Positions 46,973-58,019 of a stretch of 64,000 nucleotides of DNA are shown in pieces. Numbering within the stretch: position 1 is the stretch's first letter; the number at the start of each line of letters is the position of its first letter. The DNA is from Pardosa pseudoannulata (lineage: Eukaryota; Arthropoda; Arachnida; Araneae; Lycosidae): contig CM063498.1 in the NCBI GenBank assembly GCA_032207245.1, forward strand, positions 52,686,169 to 52,750,168. The letters run 5' to 3'. The notes under the pieces are model-generated. The model saw only the letters and a list, made by a program, of their open reading frames with translations, was not told the DNA's origin and did not search any database. Position numbers and translations under genes: made by a program.

Positions 46973-47600
46973 TGTTTTCTGCCCATTTTCAAGGGACTGA
47001 TCTTACTACTTTCATTTTGCACTTTTGTTTTGTCACATGAAATACTCGCAAGCTTAAAACAGCGTATATAATACTCAGATTGCAGCGTGTAAAAAAGGCG
47101 GAGGTCTTATGTGTCCTATAAGCATTGTCTACAGGGATAAAGTTAACACTATATCCCTTTATTCCTACATAAGATATTGGTTTGGTTTGGAGCTCTACGG
47201 TCTACTGAGGCTATATGAGGCCTAATAAGACCTGGACTTACTACTTAAAGCTGATTTCGAGCGGCTAAGAACAATCATGCCAGTAGTGTTTTCTGCCCAT
47301 TTTCAAATCCTGATCTTACTACTTTCATTTTGCACTTCTGTTTTGTCACATGAAATACAAGCAAGTTTAAAACAGCGTATATAATACTCAGACTGCAGCT
47401 TGTAAAAAAAGCGGAGGTCTTATATTTTCTATAAGCATTGTTTACGGGGGACAAAGTTAATCTTCTATCCCTTTATTTCTTCATACGCTATTGGTTTGGT
47501 TTAGAGCTCTACAGTCTGTTGTATTGCTACATAAGTGTTAATGAGACTTGGACATGCTACTTACAGATAATTCCGAACGGCTACGAACAACCATGCCCGC
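46973..47600 (+). repeat. Tandem duplication, 2 units of 314 bp including a SINE
   Basis: TGTTTTCTGCCCATTTTCAA at 46973 and 47287; GATCTTACTACTTTCATTTT, TTTGTCACATGAAATAC and AGCGTATATAATACTCAGA follow in both, then the SINE tail at 47177 and 47491. The duplication junction lies inside the first SINE, just after ATCATGCC. Confidence 0.92.
47177..47283 (-). mobile_element. SINE (GGTTTGG family), truncated by the duplication
   Basis: TTGGTTTGGTTTGGAGCTCT through GAGCGGCTAAGAACAATC; the tRNA-like head is missing because the 314-bp duplication breaks here. Confidence 0.88.
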
Positions 47601-47666
47601 AGCGAGATTCGAACCCGTGTACTCTGGTACCGAAGAGCAGCACCCTTCCATTTGGCCATCGTTCGG
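47491..47666 (-). mobile_element. SINE (GGTTTGG family), host of the next SINE
   Basis: Tail at 47491, body GATAATTCCGAACGGCTACG, tRNA-like head GAGATTCGAACCCGTGTACT to GGCCATCGTTCGG. A second SINE is inserted at its 5' end. Confidence 0.9.
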
Positions 47667-47854
47667 TTTGGTTTGGTTTGGTTTGCAGTGCAACGGTCTA
47701 CTATTTTATAACATGAGGGCTAACGAGACCGGTACCTACAGATTAAAGCCGATTCTGAACGACTGCAAACATCCATGCTACATTAGGATTCGAAACTACG
47801 AACATCAGTACCGAAGGTCTGCACTCTAACCATTCGTCCATCGTTAGGCTGACT
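47667..47854 (-). mobile_element. SINE (GGTTTGG family) inserted in the previous SINE
   Basis: Full tail-to-head copy from TTTGGTTTGGTTTGGTTTGC to TCGTCCATCGTTAGGCTGAC. ATCGTTCGG at 47658-47666 and 47855-47863 is the target duplication. Confidence 0.9.
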
Positions 47855-47863
47855 ATCGTTCGG

Positions 47864-48039
47864 AATATATGTTATTGAATTGGCACCAATGCCTTATTGA
47901 AATCACTAATTATCACGTGACTTTATTTACATTTGATCTCTCGTTTTGATAAATAGAGTAAGATAATGAAAGTGAACTCCTCTCCGTCATAAAAGGAAAG
48001 GAAACTAGGAAATAATAGTTGTACTTGCCCAGTCGATGG
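47864..48039. other. Unannotated sequence
   Basis: Nothing recognised. Confidence 0.35.
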
Positions 48040-48130
48040 AAGTCGACCAGTCGATTCACTTGGGAATAGAACCCGTAACCAAGTGGAACTATCCCATGTA
48101 TCTTAAAGCAGCGCCTTAACATGCTTGGAT
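48040..48130 (-). other. tRNA-like sequence, probable SINE head
   Basis: On the minus strand AAGCATGTTAAGGCGCTGC resembles a Leu/Ser-type D arm and ACGGGTTCTATTCCCAAG a B box region. Stems are imperfect. Confidence 0.45.
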
Positions 48131-49252
48131 ATGATTGTTAGCTAAGTCTCTATTTTTAAGAATAGTGATAATTATGAATTTTTTATATATTCATATGAAG
48201 GTGTTCATAATTATTCTTAATTATGAATATGGTCTACCTTTTGAATTCTTAATTACATTCTTAAAATTTTGTATAGAAAAATGGCATGGTATTTAAGATT
48301 TAAAATTAGACTATTAATTAATTTTTATTAATTTTTATTAATTAGTTTTTATTAATTTTTATTAATTAATTTTTAGCATTTCAAGAATTAATTTAGCTAC
48401 TATATAGAATCAAGTAAGCAAGTGAAGTTTACAAGTTATATTGCGGAAATGATTTTGTTTTATTTAGAAGTTAAATATTTACAAAAAATGAAAATTATTA
48501 TGAATTAAGATATTAAGGAAAGACATTAGTATGTAATATAAATGGAAGTAAATAATAAATTAATTAAAATAAGCAATGTAGGGAGAATTTTTATTTGCTG
48601 CAAATAACTTAATAAAAACATTTTTTTGTTTTTGTTTTCCAAACCGAAAAACATTTTGATAATAAAGAATTGGGTAAAAAATTTTCATTAAAATTTTTTT
48701 TGACTTCTTTGCTTTCTTTTAAATATTTATCCTTTTCATTTAGAAAAATATAAATTTAATATTTTCTTAACATAAATAAGGATGTCGTAAAAAATATAAT
48801 TAGATTTATTTTGGCTTTCTTTTACTTTTGTTCTTTTTTTTGTTTTGTCAAGCTTTATTGGAAAGATGAATGAACCTATTCAAGGATTGGAGAAAAAAGA
48901 CGAAAAAATTTTCAAAATAAAATAAAAATGAGAAATTTTGGAAAGTAGTCATTCGTATCTGTCAAATCGGATAGAAAACGGCGTGAATTTTTTAAAGAAA
49001 CAACAGAATGATGAAAGCTGGAAATGTCTATATTACTGTAAAAATGTTAATGTCCTCGGATATGCATGCATATTAATATATTTCCTTAAAATCCTCATTA
49101 TAACAGGTTTTATTATGATACGTTATAAAATAAAAATTTTGAACTTTTCTAATGAGAAATTCTTTAACTTTTTTTAATCTTGGGTGTTATACACAATATT
49201 AAAAAAAGTTATTTTGTTATTTCATTATAATTAGTATAAAGCAGTATAATTA
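48131..49252. other. AT-rich sequence with a decanucleotide minisatellite
   Basis: 48312-48376 consists of ATTAATTTTT-type 10-bp repeats. The remainder shows no gene; a 79-residue frame at 48938-49177 has no motif. Confidence 0.5.
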
Positions 49253-49254
49253 TA

Positions 49255-49936
49255 ACAGGTGGGCTGAAAAGTTCGTAGGCTGACACATAGATGGAGCTAC
49301 TAGTATTAAATCCATATGATTTTCAGTTAGTCCTAACCTTCGAAAGACAAGTGTAAAAATTTGACAGCTGTCGGACTATTAGTTTGTGAAATATAGTATT
49401 TTGAGTGAAGCAACTTTTTTTTAGTTTGAAAACAATGGATAATAAGGAATTTCGTGTGTAATAAAACTTTGGTTTTTAACGAAAAACATATTGTTGAAGC
49501 CAAGACTAGGCTTGACAAACATTATTCTGACTCTGCACCTGGAAAATCAATCACGGAGAAGTGGTTTGGTAAGTTTAAACGAGGCGAAATGAGCTCAGGG
49601 GACGATGGACGCAGTGGACGCCTCAAAGAGGCTGTTACCAACGAAAACATAAAAAAAAATCACAAAATAATTTTGGATGAATATAAAGTGAAGTTGATTG
49701 AGGTATATTAGACTCTAAAGGTATAAAAGGAACGTGTTGGACTTATCGTGTGTGAATATTTGTGTATGCAAAAACTTTGTGCAAAGTGGGTGCAGCGCGA
49801 GCTTACAATCGACCAAAAAGAACAACGAATTAAGGATTCTGAGCTGTGTTTGAAGGTGTTTAAACGTGATAAACCCGAATTTATGCTTCTATATGTGACA
49901 ATGGATGAAACATGGCTCTATTATTTCACACCGAAG

Positions 49937-49939
<3 letters not shown>
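49255..49939 (+). mobile_element. mariner transposon, 3' half lost at a (TA)n array
   Basis: The 5' terminus ACAGGTGGGCTGAAAAGTTC follows TA (49253-49254), as for mariner insertions. The coding part stops after the first catalytic motif where a TA microsatellite begins; no 3' inverted repeat is found. Confidence 0.88.
49435..49939 (+). pseudogene. mariner transposase, N-terminal half, broken
   Basis: ATG at 49435 starts MDNKEFRV, then two stops at about 49453. The shifted frame reads KTRLDKHYSDSAPGKSITEK and WFGKFKRGEMSSGDDGRSGR, the mariner DNA-binding domain, followed by AVTNENIKKNHKI. A break occurs near 49705. From 49748: EYLCMQKLCAKWVQREL, TIDQKEQRIKDSE and YVTMDETWLYYFTPKSN, the last holding the first Asp of the DD(34)D triad. 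The second and third Asp and the C terminus are absent. Confidence 0.93.

Positions 49940-49994
<55 letters not shown>
49940..49994. repeat. (TA)n microsatellite
   Basis: Starts directly at the truncation point of the mariner transposase. Confidence 0.95.
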
Positions 49995-49996
<2 letters not shown>

Positions 49997-50237
49997 CAGC
50001 ATTACATTGCATCAGATTTTCTGTGAATTTTGTTATCTTTCTTTTATATTCTTGTTTGCATAACTGTGATTGGTTCTGCTTTTAGTTTTTTTTAGGTACA
50101 GTTTTATCGAATCCTTCTAAAGTAATAAATATGGGATGATGTTCTTTGTTCTTTACAGTTGCCTTGCAACCATTTAACATGTAACAAAATGTTATTTCGA
50201 TCAGGCCTCGCAATCTTTTATTTTGTCTATTTATCAC
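49995..50237. other. Unannotated spacer with an unexplained minus frame
   Basis: Between two TA arrays. The minus strand from about 50230 to 50085 encodes about 50 non-repetitive residues (including [20 protein letters not shown]) running out of the TA array. I do not recognise them; no start or splice context is clear. Confidence 0.4.
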
Positions 50238-50298
<61 letters not shown>

Positions 50299-50327
50299 AA
50301 TGTATATATATATGTATATATATGTAT

Positions 50328-50363
<36 letters not shown>

Positions 50364-50396
50364 GTATATATATATATATATGTATATATATAAATG

Positions 50397-50428
<32 letters not shown>

Positions 50429-50437
50429 AATGTATAC

Positions 50438-50487
<50 letters not shown>

Positions 50488-50541
50488 ATATATAAATATT
50501 TATATATATACATATGTATATATATATACATATATATATAT

Positions 50542-50598
<57 letters not shown>

Positions 50599-50621
50599 CA
50601 TACATATATATATACATACAT

Positions 50622-50670
<49 letters not shown>
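50238..50670. repeat. Compound TA/TACA microsatellite, about 430 bp
   Basis: TA arrays with ATACATACATAC, TATAAATG and similar variants. Tyr-Ile frames on both strands are artefacts. Confidence 0.96.
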
Positions 50671-50672
<2 letters not shown>

Positions 50673-50868
50673 ACTATATATAAAAGATGATTCATAATAG
50701 TTGAAAAAAATTCTAACAGATGATACATTTTACCGATACAGAAGTACAGATTTGTGTAAAATGAAATGCAAACGGGGCATCACTTTTTGCAATGCCGCTG
50801 CTGAAATATTAAAACGGTTTTCCTGTAGATATTTATGGGGAGAAAAAGCGGAAAGATGTTCCTGGGCC
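50671..50868. other. Unannotated sequence
   Basis: A forward 77-residue frame and reverse 84-residue frame cross this stretch into the MITE fragment; neither has a recognised motif. Confidence 0.35.
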
Positions 50869-50935
50869 TTACTCTGGGAGTTGCGGTTCGTACCGCAAGT
50901 GCGGTATGACGTCACGTTGACGTCAGCTCGCTGAA
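50869..50935. mobile_element. Half of a MITE related to 29287-29426
   Basis: TTACTCTGGGAGTTGCGG corresponds to TTACTCTGGACGTTGCG of the complete element, followed by TGACGTCACGTTGACGTCAG in place of TGTGACTTCACTTTGACATC. The right inverted arm is not found. Confidence 0.65.
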
Positions 50936-51451
50936 ATTTTGAGAGCACCCTTTTTCTGGCCGATGAAAAGGTCGACTTGGTCATGGGCAGCTATCGTTCA
51001 GTATGTCATGTGATTTCTTGTAACGGGGACTTTTATATATAAGTCTAGAGAGTCTCTTTTGTGAAATTTCCCTTGACTCTGCAGAGGTTCTAATCGCAAG
51101 ACTTTGCTTTGCAGTTGGAAAGGACTGCTATATCTGTAGAATATTCCAGAGAGTTCCAGAATCTACCTTTTGTCGAAGTTTCTTGAGTCATTTTTCTTTG
51201 TATGTTCGGTTTTACTAACTTAGAAGCTATAGTTGCATTACATTTTAGCTCATGTAGAATATGGTGGGGTATAATGGGTGTTTTTTATAATAGACACATC
51301 ATAACTTTAAATTTAGAATTAAAATTTAGCTTTGTAATATATTTTTAGGCATTTGTTGTCAACATTTATTTTCCATTAGAAGTTTTATATTTAAAATCAC
51401 TATATATATTTTAATAGATTAGTGACTTGTTTGTTACTTTATACTATAAAG
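50936..51451. other. Unannotated sequence
   Basis: No gene recognised. Confidence 0.35.
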
Positions 51452-52234
51452 TATGGGGCGGTCTAACTTTTAGGATCCATGGTCTACTCCACATTTAAAA
51501 AATCGAAGACGATCTACCAATGCAAGAGCTAAATTAAGGTAACGTACATGTTTATATATTTATTTTCGGTAACTAGAAAAAATGGTAAATTATCTAATTT
51601 TTCTAAAAAAAAATTAACATTAATTTTTACAAAATAAAAGTTTACTGACGAAAATATTTAAAGTATTCATGTATCAAAAACTGACCATCCTATTTACTTC
51701 GTTTAGTTGAAATTTGGCACTGTATATATGCGACAAGTTTATTATATTGTGGCTGGTACTAGCTTATTGCAGTGCTCAAACATGAAATTAAATGTTCATA
51801 TGTTAAAAGGGAACCATGGTTTGCCACTACAAAGCTCCAAAAAGCTTGGAAAGCTTAAAGTCGCCAAAAGTCTCCAGCAACGTCAGACATCTTAAGAAAA
51901 GTAGCCACGTTTGGCGGCAAAAACCGCTGTGTGTATAGTATATCGAATTAGTACCATATAATGATTATATGGTACTGATTCGATTATATTATAATCTAAG
52001 CATCCCACTTTGTCAAGTTGTTTCTATTTAATTCTCCACTGTAAAACGACAAATGCATTGTATTATTTTACACAGTTTGTTTTAGGTATTAAAGCGTAAA
52101 CTGTAGAAAATTTTTATTTTAAATAATTTATGAATTCTATGTCGTAAATTAATTTGTTAATATCCGTGTCATTGTCGGGATGGTAGCGCGGACTACCTAA
52201 AATGGCTTCGCGGTCGACGTCTTGGCCACCCCTG
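51452..52234. mobile_element. Possible hAT-type element, decayed
   Basis: The right end read on the opposite strand begins CAGGGGTGGCCAAGACG, a hAT-like terminus; the left end TATGGGGCGGTCTAAC is an eroded match. CTTTATA occurs outside both ends but does not abut the left terminus. No transposase similarity in the 62-residue frame at 51707-51895. Confidence 0.45.
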
Positions 52235-52269
52235 CTTTATAGAACATATTTAAGCAGGATAATTAGCTA

Positions 52270-52505
52270 TATATATACAATGTCTGAAACTTGTCATACA
52301 CCGATAGAAATGAATAAACGGTTCTGTATGTGGTTAATAATTTATTTAGCTTACTTTTAAATTTCATTCTTGTTTTAAATAAAACAATACTGAAAAGAAC
52401 TATACATAATTTAATTGTTACTTTATAGAATTTAATTACACAGAATAATTACAATATGTTTACAATGTCTGAAACTTGTTATACGCCGAGATGAATGAAC
52501 TGTGG
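52270..52505 (+). repeat. Local direct repeat of about 48 bp, spacing 184 bp
   Basis: ACAATGTCTGAAACTTGTCA at about 52276 and ACAATGTCTGAAACTTGTTA at about 52460, followed by TACRCCGA and AATGAA in both. Confidence 0.75.
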
Positions 52506-52810
52506 TATATTGAAGTTTGTCTAAAGAAATAGTTAAGCAATTCAGAATTAATCAATTTCACACTTAATTATAAAAAGGGCAAATGCTGCTAATGCAAACA
52601 TAGTGTTATAAAAGTACACTCACTGAGAAAAAGGAAAATTAACATTAAAAGCAAAATGAATATTTACTACATTGATCCCTGATTATAATATGCCGATTTC
52701 ATTAAGCATGCTGTTATAGTTATCAGCTATAATAAGATGTAAGAAAGCCTTTCATGGTAGCAATAGAAGTAATCCTGCCTTTCGACCTATCAACTTAACG
52801 ACATCTCTGC
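52506..52810. other. Unannotated sequence
   Basis: Nothing recognised. Confidence 0.4.
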
Positions 52811-53244
52811 TGTGGTGTTGTACATTGCTGTTGTTATTTCAAAGCCATTAATAACCCAAGTTTGCTTTATATCGTCTTTAATTATAGTAAAATGCCACTG
52901 ATCTCTATTACATTATTCAAACAAAAGACAAGGAAATAGGCTAAAAATATATAAAAAATAAAGTAAAAGAAGCACTCCACGTGCTACACCTGAAAGAAAA
53001 ATTGTTAAAGTTCAAGAGCCAGCTGCATTCTTTTCGTTTCTTCTGAACTACTCCAGCAACCCTATATTTTTATCCATTATCCTGTGCTGATGCGTCCGTT
53101 GTTCCGTTGTCCTGTGCACAATGCGTCCTTTCCCGGCTCTGCCCAGAAGTACCGGTATTCCAAGGCTGGTCCTGAATCGCCTCCTGGACACCAATCCCAA
53201 CTCTCCAAAACTTGGTGAGGTTTAAGTGCACTGGGCACACCACA
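52811..53244 (+). repeat. Dispersed 440-bp repeat, copy 2 (partner 35881-36322)
   Basis: Same orientation and order of blocks as the partner, with small indels. Unlike the partner it is not inside a recognisable Helitron. Confidence 0.85.
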
Positions 53245-53609
53245 ATTTCGTACTTACAATCGATAGAGCATCCACCTGTAATTCTGAGAATTCCTGCAAT
53301 ATTGAATGGTTAATGGCGAATATTGATAAGGACATTAAAAGCACTATAAACTTGCTCTATTCTTGGGTTTCTACATTTTCAAAAGCTATCATTGTTAGAT
53401 AATCTGTGTTTGTAAAAATGAAATAATTTGTCGGAGAATGATGTAATTCTAATTATCTCATATATTTTCATCGAAGATACAAGTATATAAAACTAGAATA
53501 TCCAGTCATATGACTGGATTAATAAAAGTACCCTATTAGGCAGTTAAAAAAATGGTTTGCTTTTTGGCTGAGAATTATCTTTTACATGTTCATTAAATGG
53601 TTTATCTTC
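53245..53609. other. Unannotated sequence
   Basis: Nothing recognised apart from short AT-rich words. Confidence 0.4.
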
Positions 53610-53620
53610 ATACTCCTCTA

Positions 53621-53802
53621 ATGATTTGGTTTGGTTTGGAGTGCCACGGTCTACTTTTTGTATCACGAGGGCTAATGAGACCGGGATCTACAGCTTAAAG
53701 CCGATTCCGAACGGCTACGAACATCCATGCCACCGTGGGATTGGAACCCACGAACTCCGGTACCGATTGCCAGCACCCTAACCATCGACCATCGTTCGGC
53801 TG
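53621..53802 (-). mobile_element. tRNA-derived SINE (GGTTTGG family), full length
   Basis: The most complete copy: GGTTTGGTTTGGAGTGCCAC, CGAGGGCTAATGAGACCGGG, GCCGATTCCGAACGGCTACG, then the tRNA-like head with GTGGGATTGGAACCCACGAA (B box) and CACCCTAACCATCGACCATC (A box), ending GTTCGGC. ATACTCCTCTA (53610-53620) and ATACTTCTCTA (53803-53813) are an 11-bp target duplication with one mismatch. About 182 bp. Confidence 0.93.
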
Positions 53803-53813
53803 ATACTTCTCTA

Positions 53814-54039
53814 AAGTCTACCGATACTGTGAATGCAATTTCGGATCACGCTGAATTCATTTAGTCAAACCGTGTGGTTATATAAAAAACCAACATACAA
53901 ACAAACAAACAAACTTCTTAATTTCCAAATATATATATCTTAAACGCTAGATATTTATAGTCCGTGAAATAGACTCTTACACATTTATGGAAATAATTTG
54001 TTGTTAATACCGGTGATAAAATTTTCATTGCAACTAAAA
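53814..54039. other. Unannotated sequence with (ACAA)n
   Basis: Contains ACAAACAAACAAACAAAC near 53894-53913; otherwise nothing recognised. Confidence 0.5.
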
Positions 54040-54440
54040 ATAGTCGATGTTTATAATAATCGTAATTTCTAATTTACGTAATATCTAAGTTCAGTGATAA
54101 AAACGCATGAAATAAATCAGATGATATTCATATAATTTAAAATAAGAAATGATTAAATGAGATGGTTAAAGAAATAACCTCATGCAAGAAATAAATGTTA
54201 TTTTTACCTATTTATTATGTGATAAATTAACAGCCTGCTCTTAACCGGGAAAAATAGGGCTTCAAATAATGACACTAAAAGCTCGAAACAGGAGGGGGGG
54301 ATTTCGAACTTTTTAAAGACTTTTCTTGAATTTTTCTAACCCTAAGTCATCAAAAATCCAATATGGATGTCCTATCCATTCCAGGTCCAACAACTGCATG
54401 AATTCGAGAACAGACGGACAGATAACTTAGGCTATTATTA
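54040..54440 (+). repeat. Non-LTR-like dispersed repeat, copy 2 (related to 39796-40548)
   Basis: TACCTATTTATTATGTGATA, AACCGGGAAAAATAGGGCTT and AGACGGACAGATAACTT correspond to blocks of the other copy. It is shorter and ends near a TTATTATATAGGGG tail. Confidence 0.55.
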
Positions 54441-55160
54441 TATAGGGGATTTCAGCTCTAATTTAGATAAAAAAAACCAACAAAAATGTAATTAAATTTA
54501 GACAGAAATGTAATGGGAGTGAAATTAAAGTGAGTAATAAGTAATAAGCCACTCCAACTTATATAAATGAATTAAAACCATTATATGTTCATTTAAATGT
54601 TTTTGCTAATTTTGTGCTGTCCAAAATATTTTTAATTCCTGAAACAAAGCACCCCATTAAAATATTCTAAGAAAATGCACTCAGCTTCCTAGACGAGGAA
54701 TATTCTACATGTTTGGAATATTCGTATTTCTACATATTTAGAATTCTTTTAAGAAACTGACGTCTTAATTTAAGATGCAAAGAAGTACTTTTTGTTTTTA
54801 TAATTTTATTTGTTTAAAAAGTTTCAATGCATTAAAAACTTAATGAGATGCTAACATTTTTGAAATTGAGAGAGTTTAGGATTGAAATGTGTATTTTATG
54901 CTCTTACACTGTGTGTCTTTAAAAATGAATTTTGGATTTGAATCTGCTTTAATTTAAAGGAACGGTGTACCACAATAAAAAAGAAAGACGCTGTTACGCT
55001 TCAAGTCACACTTAAGCTGATACAGGCAAAAAGAAGATTTACAACTTGAAAATCTTTATAAAATTTGTCTTACTTTAAAAAGTGTAATGTGTAGGTATAT
55101 ACCAGTGGTGATCTTAGAGCCGCTTGCGGTACTTTGTCGAGCTCATGCGGTTTTCATGCG
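54441..55160. other. Unannotated AT-rich sequence
   Basis: No gene or repeat recognised. Confidence 0.4.
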
Positions 55161-56290
55161 TGTGGTGAGGCTATTTAGATCATTAATATAATTGATAATT
55201 AATATAATTGATATAATTAGTTATGATTGATTAATTAATATAATTGCTATTAATTAATACGAAAAGTTAATTGCTTGGGATCTAAATCTGGCCTCATCAT
55301 ATCTTTTGTAAAGTGGAGAGGACCATAAATATTTTTTCAACGGATTTTCGTCTTCAACGGGATTCTCGGGTGGGGTTCTGATCCCAGTCCAGATTAGAAT
55401 CATGTCTCCGTACATAACACTAAAGAGAGTGTACCTTTGTGGGGTTATTTATAGTTAGGGACAGTGCGATTTTTAATGTTTACACACCGAGGAAAAAGTC
55501 TAAAAATACGCTAAAGTTTCATTGTGTCAGTGAAAAGTGTTCTATGTTTTTACTTCACTTTGTCAACTAGATTGGAATAAGGGAAAATGTTACTGTCCCT
55601 TTACTTGGTTATAAATAGAATATAAATAGAAATTATATATTGTAATTTTTAAAACACATAAAGCTCGTCAAGTCTCGAAGATCATCCCATAAGAAATATT
55701 GGGTTCTAAAAGTACAAAATAAAAATATTCTTTAAGAGAATGATTTTTTATCTTTTTTACGAAAGTCATCAAGCTATTTAAGTGGTGCAATTAGAGATAC
55801 ATCAGTTACCGCAAACGAAATACTTGAAATAGAGTTTTTACAAAGCCATTAAAATAATAGCGTCTTTGAGCCTAAGAGTATTGTGCATCTAAACAATCGA
55901 TCTGACTCTCCTACCTCAAAACTCCATAGGGGAAAACATAAAATGTACATTACATCCATTTTCGGATTTGGAGGTCTGAAAGTTGTAGAACAACCGCTGA
56001 AACATAAGAGTGTTTGTGGGGTTATTTATGAGTCCCTAAGAGGGTTAAAGGGCAAGGTTTTCCCATATTTGCAGTTTCAAGGTGGGGTAAAAAAGACCAA
56101 TTGGTTTTATACAACTCTCCCGATTGGACGAAAAGAAGTAAGAAGGGATGAAAATGAAAATAATATAAAATAAGAAACGTAAAGAGTGAGGGGGTTCGGC
56201 AGTCGAGTCGAGGAGACAAGTCCGACTGTCAGAGGTCAGAGTGCAAGCCAATGTGCAGTGTGCTGTTCGAAAAGAAATGAGAGTGGAAAG
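55161..56290 (+). repeat. LTR-like dispersed repeat, copy 2, interrupted (partner 44729-45530)
   Basis: Begins TGTGGTGAGGCTATTTAGAT; has GATCTAAATCTGGCCTCATC at about 55280 after a local AATATAATTGAT expansion. The match to copy 1 runs to about 55452, is interrupted for 560 bp, and resumes at about 56013 through CTCTCCCGATTGGACGAAAA to about 56290. Confidence 0.72.
55453..56012. mobile_element. 560-bp insertion of unknown class with 17-bp flanking repeat
   Basis: The 17-mer TTTGTGGGGTTATTTAT occurs at 55436-55452 and again at 56013-56029, and copy 1 of the host repeat has this site only once. The inserted DNA is AT-rich, has no coding frame over 100 residues, no clear terminal inverted repeat and no poly(A) end. 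Confidence 0.65.
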
Positions 56291-56709
56291 AGAATCCGAA
56301 AATAAACACAATGTTTTCGCCCTGATTGTGACGTAGTATGTTGCATTACACCATGCTTTAAATTGTGCCATCCATAAAAAGACTTCTGGACTGCTTGGGA
56401 AAGTGTAAACATCAAAATTCAGAGTAAGCATGAGAGAATTTCTTTGTATAATTTGTAAACTCTTCTTCACTGCATGCAGATGTACATTGAGAAAAGCAAA
56501 CATTTAGGGGATTTTGTGTTCGAAAATGATAAAAATAAAAATGTTGTAAAAGCATCAAAAGTGAAAAGAAAAAAAGAAATTCTTATTATTCTTATTCTAC
56601 TAAGTATGGGATTTAATTAAATGTAATAAAAATATGCCTTTTTGAGGAGCATTTCTGGTTTAAAAAAAAAATTGACTGCTTAAAGGGTTAACCAATTCGG
56701 CGGATCTTA
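56291..56709. other. Unannotated sequence
   Basis: A 152-residue minus frame spans 56045-56503, partly over the LTR-like repeat; it has no recognised motif. Confidence 0.4.
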
Positions 56710-56788
56710 ACCAACGCTCTGGCTCCGAACCCGCAATCATCCCTTTACGAGAGCGTTGTTTTTTGCCGACTGAGCTACCGCGGCTAAG
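56710..56788 (-). mobile_element. tRNA-derived SINE head, Thr-like
   Basis: On the minus strand GCCGCGGTAGCTCAGTCGGC (A box), CGCTCTCGTAAAGGG (loop compatible with a CGT anticodon) and TGCGGGTTCGGAGCC (B box). It matches the head at 38840-38915. An inserted AAAAAAC run in the D arm argues against a functional tRNA. Confidence 0.65.
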
Positions 56789-58019
56789 AAACTGTGCCAT
56801 TTGTGGTCCAATGTGATATCTGTCTAAATATTTCTAACTCAGATGTCAATTCTAATAAAAAAATCAAGCATGAACTTGCAATATATAATGAAGAGTATGT
56901 TTATTCTAGGCTATAACATTGCAGTATGAATGCAGGATGACTGAAAGAAAAATGATGGTTCAAAAATATGCACATAAATGCTAAGAATCAGTGTCTGGTA
57001 TTTGGTGTATTTTTACATAATGGTGACACATCTACGACAATTACAAGAACCGCATTTCACAGAGTAAATGCGAATCTTGTAGCTGTCAAATTCGTGTCTA
57101 TCCAATCTATCCGACGAAATATATCCAACTTTTCATCCTCTGTGATTTATTTCTGATACGTTTTAGCCTGGGTTTCAATTGTGGGATAGATGCAGCACTT
57201 CATGATACCTAAATGGACTTGTCCACCTAGCCAACAGCACTATGGTAATTACAATACGTACGTTACTACTGAAAGTGATACTAAGATAGATTTAGTGCTT
57301 ATATACAGTATATAGAGTATATAGGTGTATGTGTAAAAAATAATTATTATTGAATATGGTTTAAGATTACTTCAAGTAAAAATATTTTGATGTATCTTAA
57401 TTTATATCCTCCTTTATTAATATAAAAATATTCAAGACTCTAAAATTTTCAAGCAGCAGTTTTGAGTCAATATCTTTTAAAATTAATATGTAAAATAGTT
57501 TTATATAAATAATGAACTCCAAGGAAATTGAAGACTTTTCATAAAATAATTTTACTCTTTTTTGAGTAGCATAAAAAAGATAAATAAGGAGGATAAGTAA
57601 TCTAGGCTTATTAACTACCCCAAAATCTGTGTTTTCGGGAAATAAAACCATAAAATATCTTCTGAAAAATCTATCAAGTAAATTACGAAAATATGAATAT
57701 AAAGCTCTAAGTATTATTTTATATTGAAAATTTAATGAATTTACAAATTATCTTTTCGTCTATAAAAGATATTGAAATACGTTAAATATTGAAAACTTAT
57801 AATAATTTTGTGTTATTTTTTATTGAGATTTAATTATTTAACGGTACGAATAATGAATTAAATTATGAAAATAAGGAGAATTAGTAATATATACATATAT
57901 GGTTTTAGTATTGGTTATTAGTTCCTAATGATCCTCTTGTAATGGAATAAAGAATTTTTGCTTTCGCGAATCACTGTATGATTTCTCAATGCTATGAATA
58001 TAACGGATTAGAACTATTT
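56789..58019. other. Unannotated AT-rich sequence
   Basis: No gene recognised; frames of 62 and 84 residues have no motif. Confidence 0.45.

Noticed and set aside
56045..56503. 152-residue minus frame as a gene
   Set aside because: It runs across the edge of the LTR-like repeat, is not kept in the paralogous copy at 44.7-45.5 kb, and has no recognisable domain.
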